In this document: positions 50,741-61,303 of the stretch, in pieces
How positions within the stretch are numbered: the first letter of the stretch is position 1
Layout: each line of letters starts with the position of its first letter
Origin: Amborella trichopoda
Taxonomy: Eukaryota > Streptophyta > Magnoliopsida > Amborellales > Amborellaceae
Length of the DNA: 64,000 nucleotides
Assembly: GCF_000471905.2 (NCBI RefSeq)
Contig: NW_006499913.1
Coordinates: forward strand, 3,979,724-4,043,723
Direction of reading: 5' to 3'
Position numbers and translations under genes: made by a program
Notes under the pieces: model-generated
The model's input: only the letters and a program-made list of their open reading frames with translations
The model's database searches: none
Told to the model about the DNA's origin: nothing

Positions 50741-50999
50741 TGTTGCCATCATTGTTTGCTATCCGTAAATTGGAAATTTGGACGCCTCAAAATACTCGTG
50801 GAGTTTTACCTAAGGGAGTCGAAGGAAGAAACGCTCCCGCGGGAGCATAGAATCTTTTGCCAAATTAAGAATAATATATGCCCTGTGAGCGTTGGGTTTT
50901 ACGCATAAGTCGGTATTGAAATCGTATTGATTTTCTTCGTTTTACTGGTTCACTTCTCATGCAATGGGAAAATTAACCTGAAATTAGAGGGTGCGTATT

Positions 51000-51115
51000 C
51001 TCCACTCAATCCCACCATTTCCCATTCAATTATTTATCTGCCATTTTGTGTTTCATTTTCTGTTAGCTTTCCGTTATTCCTGGTTATATAAGCCATCGAT
51101 TTTCTGGCATTGATA
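51000..51115 (+). promoter_or_regulatory. Putative promoter of the 53-kb exon
   Basis: TTATATAAG at 51084-51092 is a good TATA box, and the sequence changes to T-rich leader or intron texture downstream. Which gene it serves is inferred. Confidence 0.45.
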
Positions 51116-53072
51116 ACATTGTTTGTGAATTGGTGCGTTCTCAAATTATTAGGTTAATTTTTCTTTCATTGGCGCAAGCAAATGGAATGCTTTGATTAAT
51201 TTATTGCTCGTTTCATTCTAGTGTTGATTTGATTTTCCCTGAGATGTTTTTGACTTAAAAAGAGATAAATAGTTGGCGGTTGATATTCTTTCTTTATGGC
51301 ATCCGCTATCTAGGGTTGGTGTGGTTCCTCAGTCATCATATCTTATAGTTATTTTGATTTTCAGTTCCTTCGGGTTCTTTGGGGCTTGGTTTTTAGGGTT
51401 ATTGATTGGGTATAGCAGAGATGAAGTCCTGTCTCTCTATCTGTTATTTTCCTTCTTCATTTTGTTGTTTTCTTTTTCCTTGAGTGCGTGTGCGTGTGAG
51501 AGTGAGAGAGAAAGCGTCTTGCAAATTGACTCATTCTGTAGACTGTAACATAAAATGCTTTATTGCTCTTGACCAAGAAGCCATTTGAACTCAAAACATA
51601 CAATTTTTTCATGGAAGAGGCTTTCTTTTGTGTATAAATTTGAATTTCGTGCAGCATATTTGGACATACACTCAAAGCTGGTTGCCCTTAGGATTGTTTG
51701 ATTCGTGTAAAAGCCTGATTTATCGAATCCCAGTATAGATTGGAGATTAAATTGTTCAAATTCTGCTATTGTGCTTGTTTGTGTGCTATCTGAGACTGAG
51801 ATTGGAAGCTTGTTTCGTTTGGTACTTAACCTTGTATCATCCTAGAACATACCTCTCGAAAACCTAATCTGTTTAGGAAGTGCTTCAATGAGCTCTTTAA
51901 TATCCTTAAAAACACCAAATGCACTCACCTCTAAGACCCATGTAGTAAAGCTCTTAAGTGTGGCCTCGAGAATTGATGTGCCAATCGTTTAGTTGAATTC
52001 CCTTGACCTGGCTCCCATTCATTAGGTGCCACTTCAGAATGTTGAATGGTTAATTAAGACAGTCATAACCAAGCATTTTTGCCAAATACAGGAATTAACC
52101 ACATTAGACCTCATTGGCAGTTCACGTATCCTCGAAGCTCCATAATCTATTCAAAGGAAACCTAGTGATGTGTCAAAATTCTCATTGTCATAAAAATGTG
52201 CAGTGTTTTTCACTGTCAAACTCATCATCTGTCCTCTGGCATCATTTGACTATGTGATATTTTCTTGTTGTCACTCTCGTATAAGCTCTTATGAGAGGGA
52301 CAATTTCGTATCTCCAATCATCAAAAAATTTAGAGCAGTACCTCTCTTTTTCAACCTATAATTTACCTTTTCAACATCTGCCGCTCTAGGTAGGACCTAT
52401 AAATAGTCTAGCTCTGAATATAAAAGCATCCGATCACCTTAACACATTAACTCTAAGCTCTATATGCCAGTTCATCATGCTCTTCATGAATATGCTGGGC
52501 ATCCCCACAAGCTAGTTCGTTGTGCTCTTCATGAATATGCTGGGCATCCCCACAAGCTAGTTCGTTGTGCTCTTCGTTGAACCTTTCCCTTGTAGGCACA
52601 AGCGGAAAATCCAAAGCCCCAATTAGACTAAATTTCTACTTCTAATTTTGAATCTTAGTTCTTCAATCATGGCTTTTGTGCCCTAGCACATATGTTCTAC
52701 TTCCTTTTCCAAAATCTTCAATATTGAAAATAAAACAGATTCTGTAAGGTGCCTTTAAACTTTTGTGCAACTACACTTCACTTTGTTATGTTTGGGCATT
52801 TGATGAAGACCAAGCATGCTTGTATTTTATTCATTTCCAGCAGCCCTAATTGTGTGGAGAGTCTACATCTTCTATACATTTAGTCTTTATAACTTCTTTA
52901 TTCACTTCTCTAAACGTGAAATATAATTGGCGACTTGTTGTATTCGATTAGGTTCCTTAAATAATTCAAAGGAATTTTCCTGGAGACTTCATATATCCTC
53001 TACTATGTTGCTGATTTTTTTTTTGTCTTTTTCCTTATTTGAGCTTGATTCTACCCTTTTATGTGTTTACAG
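51116..53072 (+). other. Putative 5' leader and first intron of an unidentified gene
   Basis: T-rich sequence resembling the kinase gene's leader introns. A donor-like ATTAG|GTTAAT lies near 51150 and an acceptor TGTTTACAG at 53064-53072. A 45-bp unit (CATGAATATGCTGGGCATCC) repeats in tandem from 52470 and 52515, with a partial third copy at 52560. No conserved coding exon is seen within. Confidence 0.35.
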
Positions 53073-53078
53073 TTGTGT

Positions 53079-53272
53079 ATGGTAATGGCAACAAAATTGC
53101 TGCCTTTACCTAACTGTAGAAAAAGCATATTGTTTCCAAATGCAAATATGGCTATTTCAAGAGATTGCATTGTTGATCATCTTCACATGACTGGTTTTGA
53201 CTGTGGTCGAAGACTCTTCCCTTGCTATTGTTCTGTGGCCACTACCCTGCCTTCTTTACTAAAAAGCCCCAG
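53079..53272 (+). CDS. Probable first coding exon of an unidentified, possibly organelle-targeted protein
   Basis: The acceptor TTTACAG|TTGTGT precedes an ATG at 53079 (a second in-frame ATG at 53085), and the frame stays open for 64 codons to a donor CCCCAG|GTAAAA at 53272/53273, ending in phase 2. The encoded start (MVMATKLLPLPNC) is rich in Ser, Arg, Leu and Cys and poor in acidic residues, as in many plastid or mitochondrial transit peptides. I recognise no family. No following exon is visible before retroposon and viral sequence begins at 53.6 kb, so the gene either has a very long intron or was broken by insertion. Confidence 0.4.
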
Positions 53273-53639
53273 GTAAAATCTCTCTCTCTCTCGCACTCAC
53301 TCTCTATCTTTATGTGTGTGTGCATGCTTGCACGTGTTTGTATCAAAGTGCATAGACATGCCATGCTTTGATTGTCAGACCTCAATGCATTTTCTGATAT
53401 AAGTTTTGAACTTGTTCTAGGGGTTATGAGTTTCACTTTTACATTGCCTTTCATGTGGTGTTCATTTATCTCCTACATAAGTGAAATACTCTTGATTTTG
53501 TTATATAAGAAAGGCAAATTGTTCTTTTTGTTTTTTTGTTTCTTGGAGTCTGATATACTTGCCACTTCCTCTTAGAACTACTAACTGTTTTTGCGGAGCA
53601 GGATATATTTTTGTTAGATTGAATGGTAGTATGGAAAGC

Positions 53640-53684
53640 CTGTTTTTCTTCCCCTTAATACAAATCAAATTTCTCAAAAAAAAA
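53640..53684 (+). mobile_element. 45-bp truncated retroposon with 19-bp TSD
   Basis: The 19-bp repeat GAATGGTAGTATGGAAAGC lies at 53621-53639 and 53685-53703. The insert ends in nine A residues. A long target duplication plus an A tail is the signature of LINE-driven retroposition; only the last 45 bases were copied. Confidence 0.85.
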
Positions 53685-53739
53685 GAATGGTAGTATGGAA
53701 AGCAAGCCTCCTTGAACGCAGTCAGCATGCCCTTAAAGC

Positions 53740-54347
53740 TTTTTTTTTTGGGGAACTGTTAATTTAGTATTGAGTGTAAAGAATATACATGTTACAAAAA
53801 ATGGGCTACTCACAACTGGGAGCTCTATACAAAAACCACCCAGTTAGTGGCAGTATCAAAAAATGCTATACAGGCATGTCATTACAAAAAACACAGATCC
53901 CAAGGAGCACAAAGATGTATGTGCTAAAGAGTCGCCTAAAGAGCACCCTCCTTAGCCACGACATCAGTTGCATGGTGGGCCTCGCGCCTGGTATGCAATT
54001 ATGCATCCATAAGACTGGAGTATGCTTGCGAATGTTAAAAATCTCGTCAAAAACTGCTGTGAGTCTCCAAAGGTGGGGGGGTGAGGGTTGCACCTCTCCT
54101 AAGGCCCAAGAGATGACATTTTGAGAGTCACCTTCCACTACTAGAACTAGACCCCTTGTAGAATTGAAGTTTTTGAGGGCTACAAAAGAGCGAGGGCTTT
54201 CGCTGTGGTGGAATCCGCACGGCCAATAGGAAGGGCAAAGGAGAAGAGGGAGGTGCCTTTGTGGTTCTTGAAGATGCCCCCGATATCTGCCGGGCCTAGG
54301 TTACCAAGGGAGCAACCGTCGAAGTTGAGTTTGATTTGGCCTGGGTC
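53740..54347 (-). pseudogene. LINE RNase H domain fragment with A tail
   Basis: On the - strand, near 54345-54235, frames read IKLNFDGCSLGN and GGIFKNHKGT, the start of a plant LINE RNase H domain. After a frame break, VEGDSQNVISWALG and HLWRLTAVFDEIF follow at about 54140-54060. The copy continues to an A run at about 53740-53748. Upstream it is cut off where viral sequence begins, so the virus appears to have integrated into or next to this LINE. Confidence 0.75.
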
Positions 54348-54373
54348 CATGTATGGCATTCGATATCTTTATT

Positions 54374-54488
54374 CCGATTTCTCTGTATCTTTAAGCTGAT
54401 ATTTTTTTGATATTCTTCTCGTCTCTCTTTTGTAACATTTGTTTTTGTTCTTTTGTTTGATTTTGTTGATGCACATCTGTAATTGGTA
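54374..54488 (+). repeat. Inverted copy of the viral leader
   Basis: This is the reverse complement of the region at about 55285-55400 (and 63737-63850), up to and including the first bases of the primer-binding site (AATTGGTA). It is joined directly to movement-protein sequence at about 54489-54491, making a foldback with arms of about 110 bp and a spacer of about 800 bp. Confidence 0.85.
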
Positions 54489-54490
54489 AG

Positions 54491-54962
54491 CATGCTGATA
54501 TTCTAGAAACCTGGTGTCTAACAAAGCAATCCTGGTTACTGCTTCCATTCCTTTCCTACCATGAAAGGTTAGGGCTAGTTTAATGGCTCCAAAATGGATA
54601 TGGGTATATCCTTCTTTAAGCCATTGAGGGAAAAGGTTTCTGGGTAAGGTAATGGCAACATACTGTTCAGCTTGGGTGGCTGGAATGTGGTGTTGGTCAA
54701 AAGAAGTGGCTTGAACATACTCTTTAATGGCTTCTGGATTGTGTTTCCCACAAAGTTTTTTGATTCTTTTAGTCCAGTTTAACCTAGATTTATCATAAAC
54801 ATGATAAGGATTAATTAATTGAGACCGAGTTTCTGAAAACTTTTCAAGAGTGTAGGTTATTTCAAAAAAGTGTTCTTGTTTTGAAAATATGGGTCCTAAT
54901 TCTAGATTAGAGGATGAAGACAAGTCTAGGGAAGAAGTATCTGAGACACTTTCATCTGCCAT
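54491..54962 (-). pseudogene. Viral movement protein, N-terminal part (copy A)
   Basis: The ATG at 54960-54962 lies 326 bases from the primer-binding site, as in the other copies. About 157 codons are open and match the start of the movement protein of copy B, then the frame runs into the inverted leader and picks up about 40 unrelated basic residues (stop at 54369). The family role is cell-to-cell transport of virus through plasmodesmata. This copy is the least damaged N-terminus but lacks the rest of the protein. Confidence 0.85.
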
Positions 54963-55276
54963 CTTTGAAAAAAATTTATAGAGTTGACTGTATTTGTAAA
55001 AGATAGGTTAAGGCCAACTTTCCTTTTATGGTTTACAAAATATGAACTCTTTTCCAGGCCTTCTCGCCGACTTCAGAGCTCCTGTCAAGTAAACCTCAGA
55101 AAGTGTTGACAGTGGAATGGCATCACTTAAATTAACCTATAATACGTACTTTGTTTTCTGATGCGAGAGATCGTAGTCTAGCTACGCAGACGCAGAGCAT
55201 ACTAATCAAAGTACAGATTAGAGATTAACCCAGTCAAGAGTGTAAATAAGAAATTAATCTCAACAGCATAATCCAG

Positions 55277-55288
55277 GCTCTGATACCA
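55277..55288 (-). promoter_or_regulatory. tRNA-iMet primer-binding site A
   Basis: TGGTATCAGAGC on the - strand, complementary to the 3' end of plant initiator tRNA-Met, where minus-strand DNA synthesis begins. Confidence 0.9.
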
Positions 55289-55640
55289 ATTATAGATGTG
55301 CATGAACAAAACCAAACAAAAGAACAAAAACAAATGTTACAAAAGAGAGACGAGAAGAATATCAGAAAAATATTAGATTAAAGATACAGAGAAATCAGAT
55401 TAAAGATACAGAGAAAACAGGAATGAGCATGCACACCAAAGTCTAATAACTTTATAAACAAGATACATAAGATATAAGATAAGAAGGAGAGATCTTATAG
55501 AGAGGAGAAAAGATCTTCCAGGCATAAAAGACTAGCAGAAGAGGAAAGAAGGAAAGCACAACTAAAGCATACCGGACTAAAGCACACAAGAGACTAAGCA
55601 GGATGAGAGGCTCTAGAAGCACTCTGCCCATTACAAGGCC
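55289..55640 (-). promoter_or_regulatory. Viral leader / transcript-end region
   Basis: Noncoding and purine-rich on the + strand. It includes the duplicated 18-bp text AATCAGATTAAAGATACAG near 55375-55410. It is almost identical to the right-edge copy (63741-64000). It probably carries the transcript start, terminal redundancy and polyadenylation signals; none can be fixed from sequence alone. Confidence 0.55.
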
Positions 55641-55990
55641 TCGAAGGGCTATTTATGGACCGCGGATATGAAATCCGGATTTCAAAAAAAATTAAAACTG
55701 GACAGGTGGTCAGGACAAGTGGCCTTTGTACAGTGAACAGGTGGTCAGAACAGGTGTCCTTTGTACAGTGAAAAGTTTATCTACAGTGACAGGTATCGGT
55801 GCCACAGTGATGTCTACAGTGACAGGTGTCGGTGCCACAGTGCTGTCTGTCGACAACACAGTGCTGCTACAGTGCTGTCGACAAAATAGTGTTGCTACAG
55901 TGCTGCCTACAAAACAGTGTTGCTATAGTGCTGCCGACAAAAACAGTGCGGCTACAGTGTTGTTGCTACAGTGCGTGTGCGGCTTCGGTC
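55641..55990 (-). promoter_or_regulatory. Viral promoter: TATA box and tandem repeats
   Basis: A TATA-like CCATAAATAG lies at 55649-55658 (- strand). Directly upstream are three sets of tandem repeats: a 35-bp unit twice (from 55703 and 55738), a 33-bp unit twice (from 55781 and 55814) and a 28-bp GCTACAGTGCTG unit three times (from 55866, 55894 and 55922). The position just upstream of the TATA box and the repeat structure suggest an enhancer for the pregenomic RNA. Confidence 0.55.
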
Positions 55991-56040
55991 TTGTACGACT
56001 TCAATCTTTGTACGGCTTCACTCATCATGCGGCTGCAGCA

Positions 56041-56920
56041 TCAATCAGTGTCAGGATAAAGATCAAAAGGGTATCCATCCGACTCATAATTAGATGATGA
56101 GGTAGGGCTATGAGATGGTCCAGTATATGTGTCATCACTCGAGCTGTCTTAAGGAGGAGGGTGATCTGCTAGCCATAAATGAAGCTGATGTAGTAAAGCT
56201 ACTCCTCTAGGTGTTTCATCGTTCCATACTGTATTCCCTGTATAAACATCCACAGGAATCCATTATGGCTGGATTCAGTTAATATAACACATGATGATTT
56301 TTAATTCTTTCCATCAATCAGTCTGAAATAGCCAAAAACTCAGAAGATTAGAATCATACCATCCAATGGTTTCTATGAGAGGATGTCGGGTAATGTAGGT
56401 ATGTTCATAATAAATCTGAGGGGTAAGGTCTTGATGGAAGCTTATAATAATGTAAGGCTTATGGGGGTAACCAAAAGATTCAAACCATTGGTTATAATGG
56501 TAGTGTTTAATTAAGAATTTATAAAAATTTAAGGCTCTGGGATTAGGGTGTTGGTAATTATTCCATTGTAGAAAGTGGCAATGTCGGAGGTAAGATGGGA
56601 GTTTTCTTACATGGAAGTTGAAACATATATGGTGGTTTTGGGTAAGATACCAGAAAATGCAAATAGTATCTTTTGGCATGTTGTAGTAGTGCCTGCTCTG
56701 AAAAAGGGACAGAAATGGGTAAGTTGGATGGCATCGAATTCCTTGAAAACAATCTCCATGTTTCTTGAGTACTATTTCATGCATTTTTTGCTGCATATCA
56801 TCATTTCTAGAGTCCATAGTATTCCTGAGGATAGCATCATAATGTTCATCCGGGAGGTCTTGGTCATTATCATCAAGGCTGATGATTGCACCCAAAAAGG
56901 GAATAACTGGGAGAAAGAGT
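56041..56920 (-). pseudogene. Viral frame downstream of RNase H, function unknown
   Basis: One frame runs from about 56920 to 56041 with four in-frame stops (56314-56316, 56275-56277, 56263-56265 and 56149-56151) before a final stop at 56041-56043. Recognisable sense continues across every stop, so this was one coding region of about 290 codons. The product is rich in His, Tyr, Phe and Trp in its first two thirds, with an acidic Ser/Asp/Tyr/Pro-rich end. It shows none of the motifs of RT, RNase H or capsid. It sits one frame away from the end of RNase H, so it was either a separate ORF or a polyprotein tail shifted by an indel. Some florendoviruses carry a second ORF of unknown role here; that link is an inference. 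Confidence 0.65.
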
Positions 56921-56929
56921 TTCTTCAGA

Positions 56930-57812
56930 AAATCTTTTTCTTGAGAACATGTTTGCTAAAACATTATTTTTCCCAGAAATGTGCTTGTATTCGAAATTCC
57001 ATTAGGAAAACCAGTTTGACCATCTTAAGAGCTGGGGGTTCGGAAGTATTTTGTTTTTGAATTTCAGCATATTAGGGAAGGCAGACAAATCCATTTCTAC
57101 AAGAAAGTCGTGTCCAATGAGGTGAAATTGAAACTTCTCTATTCCTCTTTTGACAGCAATAATTTCTTTGAAAGTAGAATGATAATGGAGTTCAGAATCT
57201 TTAAATCTTCCACTTTTATCTCCACAAATTTTTCTCTTTTTGAACTTTTTCAAGCAAAATGCAAGCCCAAAATTCATCAGATGCGTCAGTTTGCAAAACT
57301 CTTTTTCCTAAAGAAGGAATTTTTAAAGAAGGGAGATTTCTGGATAATCGTTTGAGCTCCTGAACACACTCAGTCTGTTTCTTAGTCCAAGGTGGTGCTT
57401 TTTTCTTTAACAAAAGATAGAGTGGACTGGTAAACAAAGAAAGTTTAGGGATAAAAGGGGACATGTAATTTACAATACCTAAGAACTGCTGTATTTGTTT
57501 TACAGAAGAAAGAGTGTAAGGGAAATCTAATAAATGTTTGGCTATATTGGGTTGTAGTTTGTACATACCATCATGAAAGTGCATACCAAGAAAATCTATT
57601 TCAGATGTGGCAAATACACATTTTTTCTTAAAAAGCATAATACCGTATTTACAACAAAGGGAGTGGAATTTGTCTAGGAGGAGGACATGACTTTCTAGGT
57701 CAGGGGAGAACAGAAGGATGTCATATATCAAAGCCTGTGTTGAGATTGGTTCGAAAATGATGGTCAAAACCTTTTGAAAATAAGTGGGTGCATTTTTCAA
57801 ACTAAAGGGCAT
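56930..57812 (-). pseudogene. Viral RT C-terminal half and RNase H
   Basis: From 57812 the frame carries the MPFSLKNAPTYFQKV motif, the RT palm region and the KKCVFATSEIDFLGMHFHDG thumb block. The YxDD catalytic box at about 57717-57730 is shortened by two codons and has only one Asp, so the polymerase cannot be active. RNase H follows, with QTDASDEFWA near 57290, HYHSTFKE, VEMD and the closing HISGKNN near 56965. A 2-base deletion relative to the inverted copy, at about 57235-57245, breaks the frame between the connection and RNase H. Confidence 0.9.
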
Positions 57813-58481
57813 AACTGTCCATTGAAAATGGTAATTTGGGAGGCAACAAGCTTTGTTTGGTCTATCATCAAGATGTATACCAATTTGCCAAAATCCAGAT
57901 TTTAAATCAAAATTTTAAAATATGTGAGCATGAGAAATCTGTGAGAATTGTGCAATCTGGTTGGGTAGAGGGAATTTATCATCTGCAAGAAAGGTATTTA
58001 AAAGTTGGTAGTTGATAACCAATCTGAGTTTTCCACGAACTTGCTCAGCTCTTTTATTTACATAAAAGGCTTCACATGCCCAAGGAGAACTGGTTTGTTC
58101 AATTAATGGTTCTTTTATCAGATCATGAATTTCTTGCTTAGCTTGTTCTAATAAATCAGGATTTAACCCTCTGTGTGAGGCTTTTGTGGGGTTGATGTCT
58201 TCATTTTTCTTGAACGGGAGTTTGACATAGAAGTTTTGGTTTCTCCAGAGTGGATTGGTGCACTTTTTCAGGAATTCAGAATGAGAATTGGCACAACAAT
58301 CAAAAATGATTTTTTGTCTAACAGTTTCTAAGGTTTGTGGTTGGTCTATACTAGCAATCCATGGTAAGATCAAATTTTTGAAATGAAGTCCTTTAGAGGT
58401 CCACCGAAGTTTTACTTGACATAAAACATCAAATCCTAGTAGAAGGTCTTTGTTTGGTAAGTAGGATCCTAAAGGTTTGTG
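57813..58481 (-). pseudogene. Viral reverse transcriptase N-terminal half
   Basis: The frame continues from the protease after a TAG at 58482-58484. It contains SPWACEAFYVNKR, GKLRLVINYQLLN and, after an in-frame TAA at 57915-57917, NFDLKSGFWQIGIH with the first catalytic Asp. It is typical caulimovirid RT with at least two nonsense changes. Confidence 0.9.
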
Positions 58482-58961
58482 CTAGATAATAACTTTGGGA
58501 AACAACTTAATGAGAATGGGTTTGCTAATTTGGTTTATAGAGAATTTTTCACCGTTAGCAGCTCGAAAAGTTTGGTTACAGTTTTCCCAAAATTGTTTTG
58601 GTAGCAAATCGGGTTTTAGAATGCTAGCAGATGCACCAGTATCAAAAAAGGCAGGAACTATTAGAGGTTTAGAATAGTGCTCATGGAGGATTTGAACAAG
58701 GGCAATTGAGGTAGGCTGGGTAGGAAGACTAGCTATATCAGGGATTTCATCCTGTGGAGACAGTATCTCAGGAATCACTGTGTTGCTTATTTGATTCAGC
58801 TCAAAATCATCAGTATAGGAAATAGATATCAGTGTATCTTCATTTTGCTCATCATCCAGAGAGAATACAGATTCTAAACCATCTTCAAAATCTTCTTCTA
58901 AAACTTGGGATAGAAGATTTATAATCTTCTTTTTATTTTTCTGGTTAGGGAGATGTAGCAA
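58482..58961 (-). pseudogene. Viral aspartic protease
   Basis: The active-site motif FFDTGASASILKPDLLP lies near 58640-58600. An acidic linker precedes it. The family role is cutting the polyprotein. The frame overlaps the capsid end in a different phase at 58945-58961, showing a frameshift, and ends at a premature TAG. Confidence 0.88.
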
Positions 58962-59526
58962 TGATCTCCTTTTTTTCTATTCTTTCAAAATCGTGATCTT
59001 CGAAGATATTTAAATCTCTTGAATTTCTTCTTTTTCCTTTTTTGAATTTCTTATTTTTTCCAAAAGGGGGACAGGCACATTGTTTTTCTGTTTCACACTT
59101 AATCTTGAGATATGGCTTATCACTAGATTTTCTAAGAAGATGCTTATTCTTTTCCATCTGTTTTACAAATTCAACTTAGTTACATAACCTTTCTAAAGCA
59201 TGGAGGACAAATTGATATATCTCACCAAAACTGAAATTTTGGATTGTTAATCCTTGATATTCCATTGTCTTGGTTGCTTCTTTTCCAAGGGTAGGAGGAA
59301 TAGACTTAAGATAAAATTGTTTCAAATTAACATCGTCAACACCTCCGATTTTATGGTATCTCTTGTTCATTTCAGAAAAACGCTTCTCAAGGTCTTGTCT
59401 CTTGAACGAACAACATATAAGTTGGAAGAATTCTTCACGAGCAGTAATTTGTTCATGCTTAACAGGACCTGTGAATTTAGATACCAAATAATTAAGAAAT
59501 TCAACAACAGATTGACAATTCCTCAA
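58945..59526 (-). pseudogene. Viral capsid C-terminal part with Cys-rich basic end
   Basis: 59526-59176 holds an alpha-helical capsid-core-like stretch (VEFLNYLVSKFTGP, FYLKSIPPTLGKEATKTM). A stop at 59176 and a short shift lead into 59157-58945, with a Cys cluster (KCETEKQCACPPFG) followed by a Lys/Arg-rich tract, the position where caulimovirids have their RNA-binding zinc knuckle. Confidence 0.75.
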
Positions 59527-59559
59527 TTGTGTTTGGCGGTATTATCCAAGGCTTATGTA

Positions 59560-60639
59560 CTAATCTAACAGGCGTCCTCTTAGTCGTACAATATCTTTTG
59601 CAATAGTATTGGCCAAAGTGTTTGCAGGGTTAAGCATCTCTGCATGCATCCAACCTTGAATTTCGCAGAATCTGTCGTTCCATTCGGAAGGTGGGATGTC
59701 ATCAATAGTAAATCCTTTTGATGAATCTCCATGAGTGGGATGAGGTAAGGGTTCTGGAGGATCTGGTGGTCGAATTTCTTCATCAATTATAGGATCAGGG
59801 TCCAGAGGTTGGTCTGGGGGGTTCATCATTAACAATGGATCTGGATTCAGAGAAATAGAAGAAGTTTGACTACTAAAAGTTTCAAAGGAATCTGACTGAG
59901 AGTCAGAGGATTGGGTTTTTGTTTGAAGGTTTAACTTGGGTTGTTTGGTTAGGTTCTTCAAGAATGTACTCATGTCTTGCACAGGTTCTGGGGAAGTTAG
60001 GCTTTGTGTTGGTACTGAAGATGCTTTGACATCTGAATCAGTATCGGATGACTGAAACATTTGGGTTTCATTTTTGGGAGGAATATTTGGTGGAGGTTGA
60101 GCAGGAATTGGCTGTGTGACTGTTGGTGGTGGAGGCACTGGTGTGTGAGACGAACTTGGTACTGAAATAGTTGGTTTTTTTCTTAGCTGAGGGAAAACCA
60201 TTTCTTCAGGGAAACGTCTTTCATCTTCAAAAGTACTGAAAGATCTGAAACCAAAATTTCTCGGAGGGAGGAGACCAGTAGGAGGGTAAAGGGTTCTTGT
60301 AGGAGGAAAAGGGTCAGGGTTCCTTAGGGTTGGATAATTTGGGACATAAGGGTTTCCAAGTAATGGTTGGAATTGAGACTGGTATGGTGGCTGGGAATAT
60401 TGAGCTTTCATCCAAAGGTCTTTCTCAAGACTTTGCTGTTGTTTTTCTAGAAATGCTTTTTTTTTCCCTTTCTGAGTCAGCAAATAAGTTTGCTCATGAA
60501 TGTCTTTAATTGTATACAGAATTTGTAACAATTCTTCATGCAACAGCTGTATTTTTTCTTTCAACTGTATAATTATGCTAGATAAACCCTGTAACTGTGA
60601 AGACATATTATTCTGTTTTTCTTCTATCCGAAGCAGCAC
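59560..60639 (-). pseudogene. Viral capsid N-terminal region: coiled coil and Pro-rich linker
   Basis: The longest open frame in the window (359 codons; its start is simply where the frame opens). The first about 75 residues form a Gln/Leu-rich coiled coil. The next about 230 are Pro/Ser/Thr-rich with acidic clusters, and the last about 50 (FTIDDIPPSEWNDRF onward) begin the capsid core, which continues after a break at 59527-59560. Confidence 0.75.
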
Positions 60640-61303
60640 TAAGTTTTGAGACTTTGCATTTTCAGCTTGCCAATTAAGACTTGCTTCAGCAGGAGAAATT
60701 GTCTTTAATATGCCAGAAGAATCTCTGGTGCTAGGTTTTTAATCTTCCACACATGTCGTTCATTTTCTTGGATCTTTTCATAATCATGCAATGGAGGAAA
60801 ATTAGTAGCATAACTAGAACTGTGAGGATCAAAGGGCATACATTCAGCAATTGGAATTCTTTCATCAGAAGCATCATTCTTGTCATCCCATCCAGTAGGG
60901 ATGATATCAGTGGTTTCTGGAACTTTAGGTTTTGGACTGCCATAAGTAACATAATTATCCCACTTTCCTGAGCTTTCACCAACTAATCCGACTGTTGGAT
61001 CACCATCAATAAATCTTTGATGAAGGTTTTGCTGAGAAGTTTTCTTTTCTTTTTTCTTTTTTGGCTTCTCATCAAAATTATCATTTACTTGAATGCAAGT
61101 AGAACAATTGCATCAATCAAACCAATTATGTCCATCTGCAGTTTTCTGTTCATAAATAGGATTCCCATTTTTATCAAATGCGACCATTGGGACTTTTTCA
61201 AGAAGTCCTTGAAATTGAGTAGGGAAAATTTCTCTGGTATGATTTTCATTGTTGCTTGAAGAATATTGAAAACTTATTTGGACTGTTCCATCCTGCATCC
61301 TTG
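60640..61303 (-). pseudogene. Viral polyprotein linker between movement protein and capsid
   Basis: Coding sense is visible in more than one frame: 61328-61113 (QFQGLLEKVPMVAFDKNG), then, in a frame without its own start at about 60985-60660, WDNYVTYGSPKPKVPETT and NFPPLHDYEKIQENERHVW. The switches between frames show indels. No enzymatic motif. Confidence 0.6.

Noticed and set aside
54369..54490. C-terminal extension of the movement protein in copy A
   Set aside because: The last about 40 codons are inverted noncoding leader read through by chance.
55726..56097. A 123-codon + strand frame in the viral promoter
   Set aside because: It is a by-product of the CAGTG tandem repeats and lies opposite to viral transcription.
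60731..60982. - strand frame of 83 codons as a viral protein
   Set aside because: Its Met/Leu-rich text is a shadow; another frame of the same strand reads the sensible polyprotein (NFPPLHDYEK).
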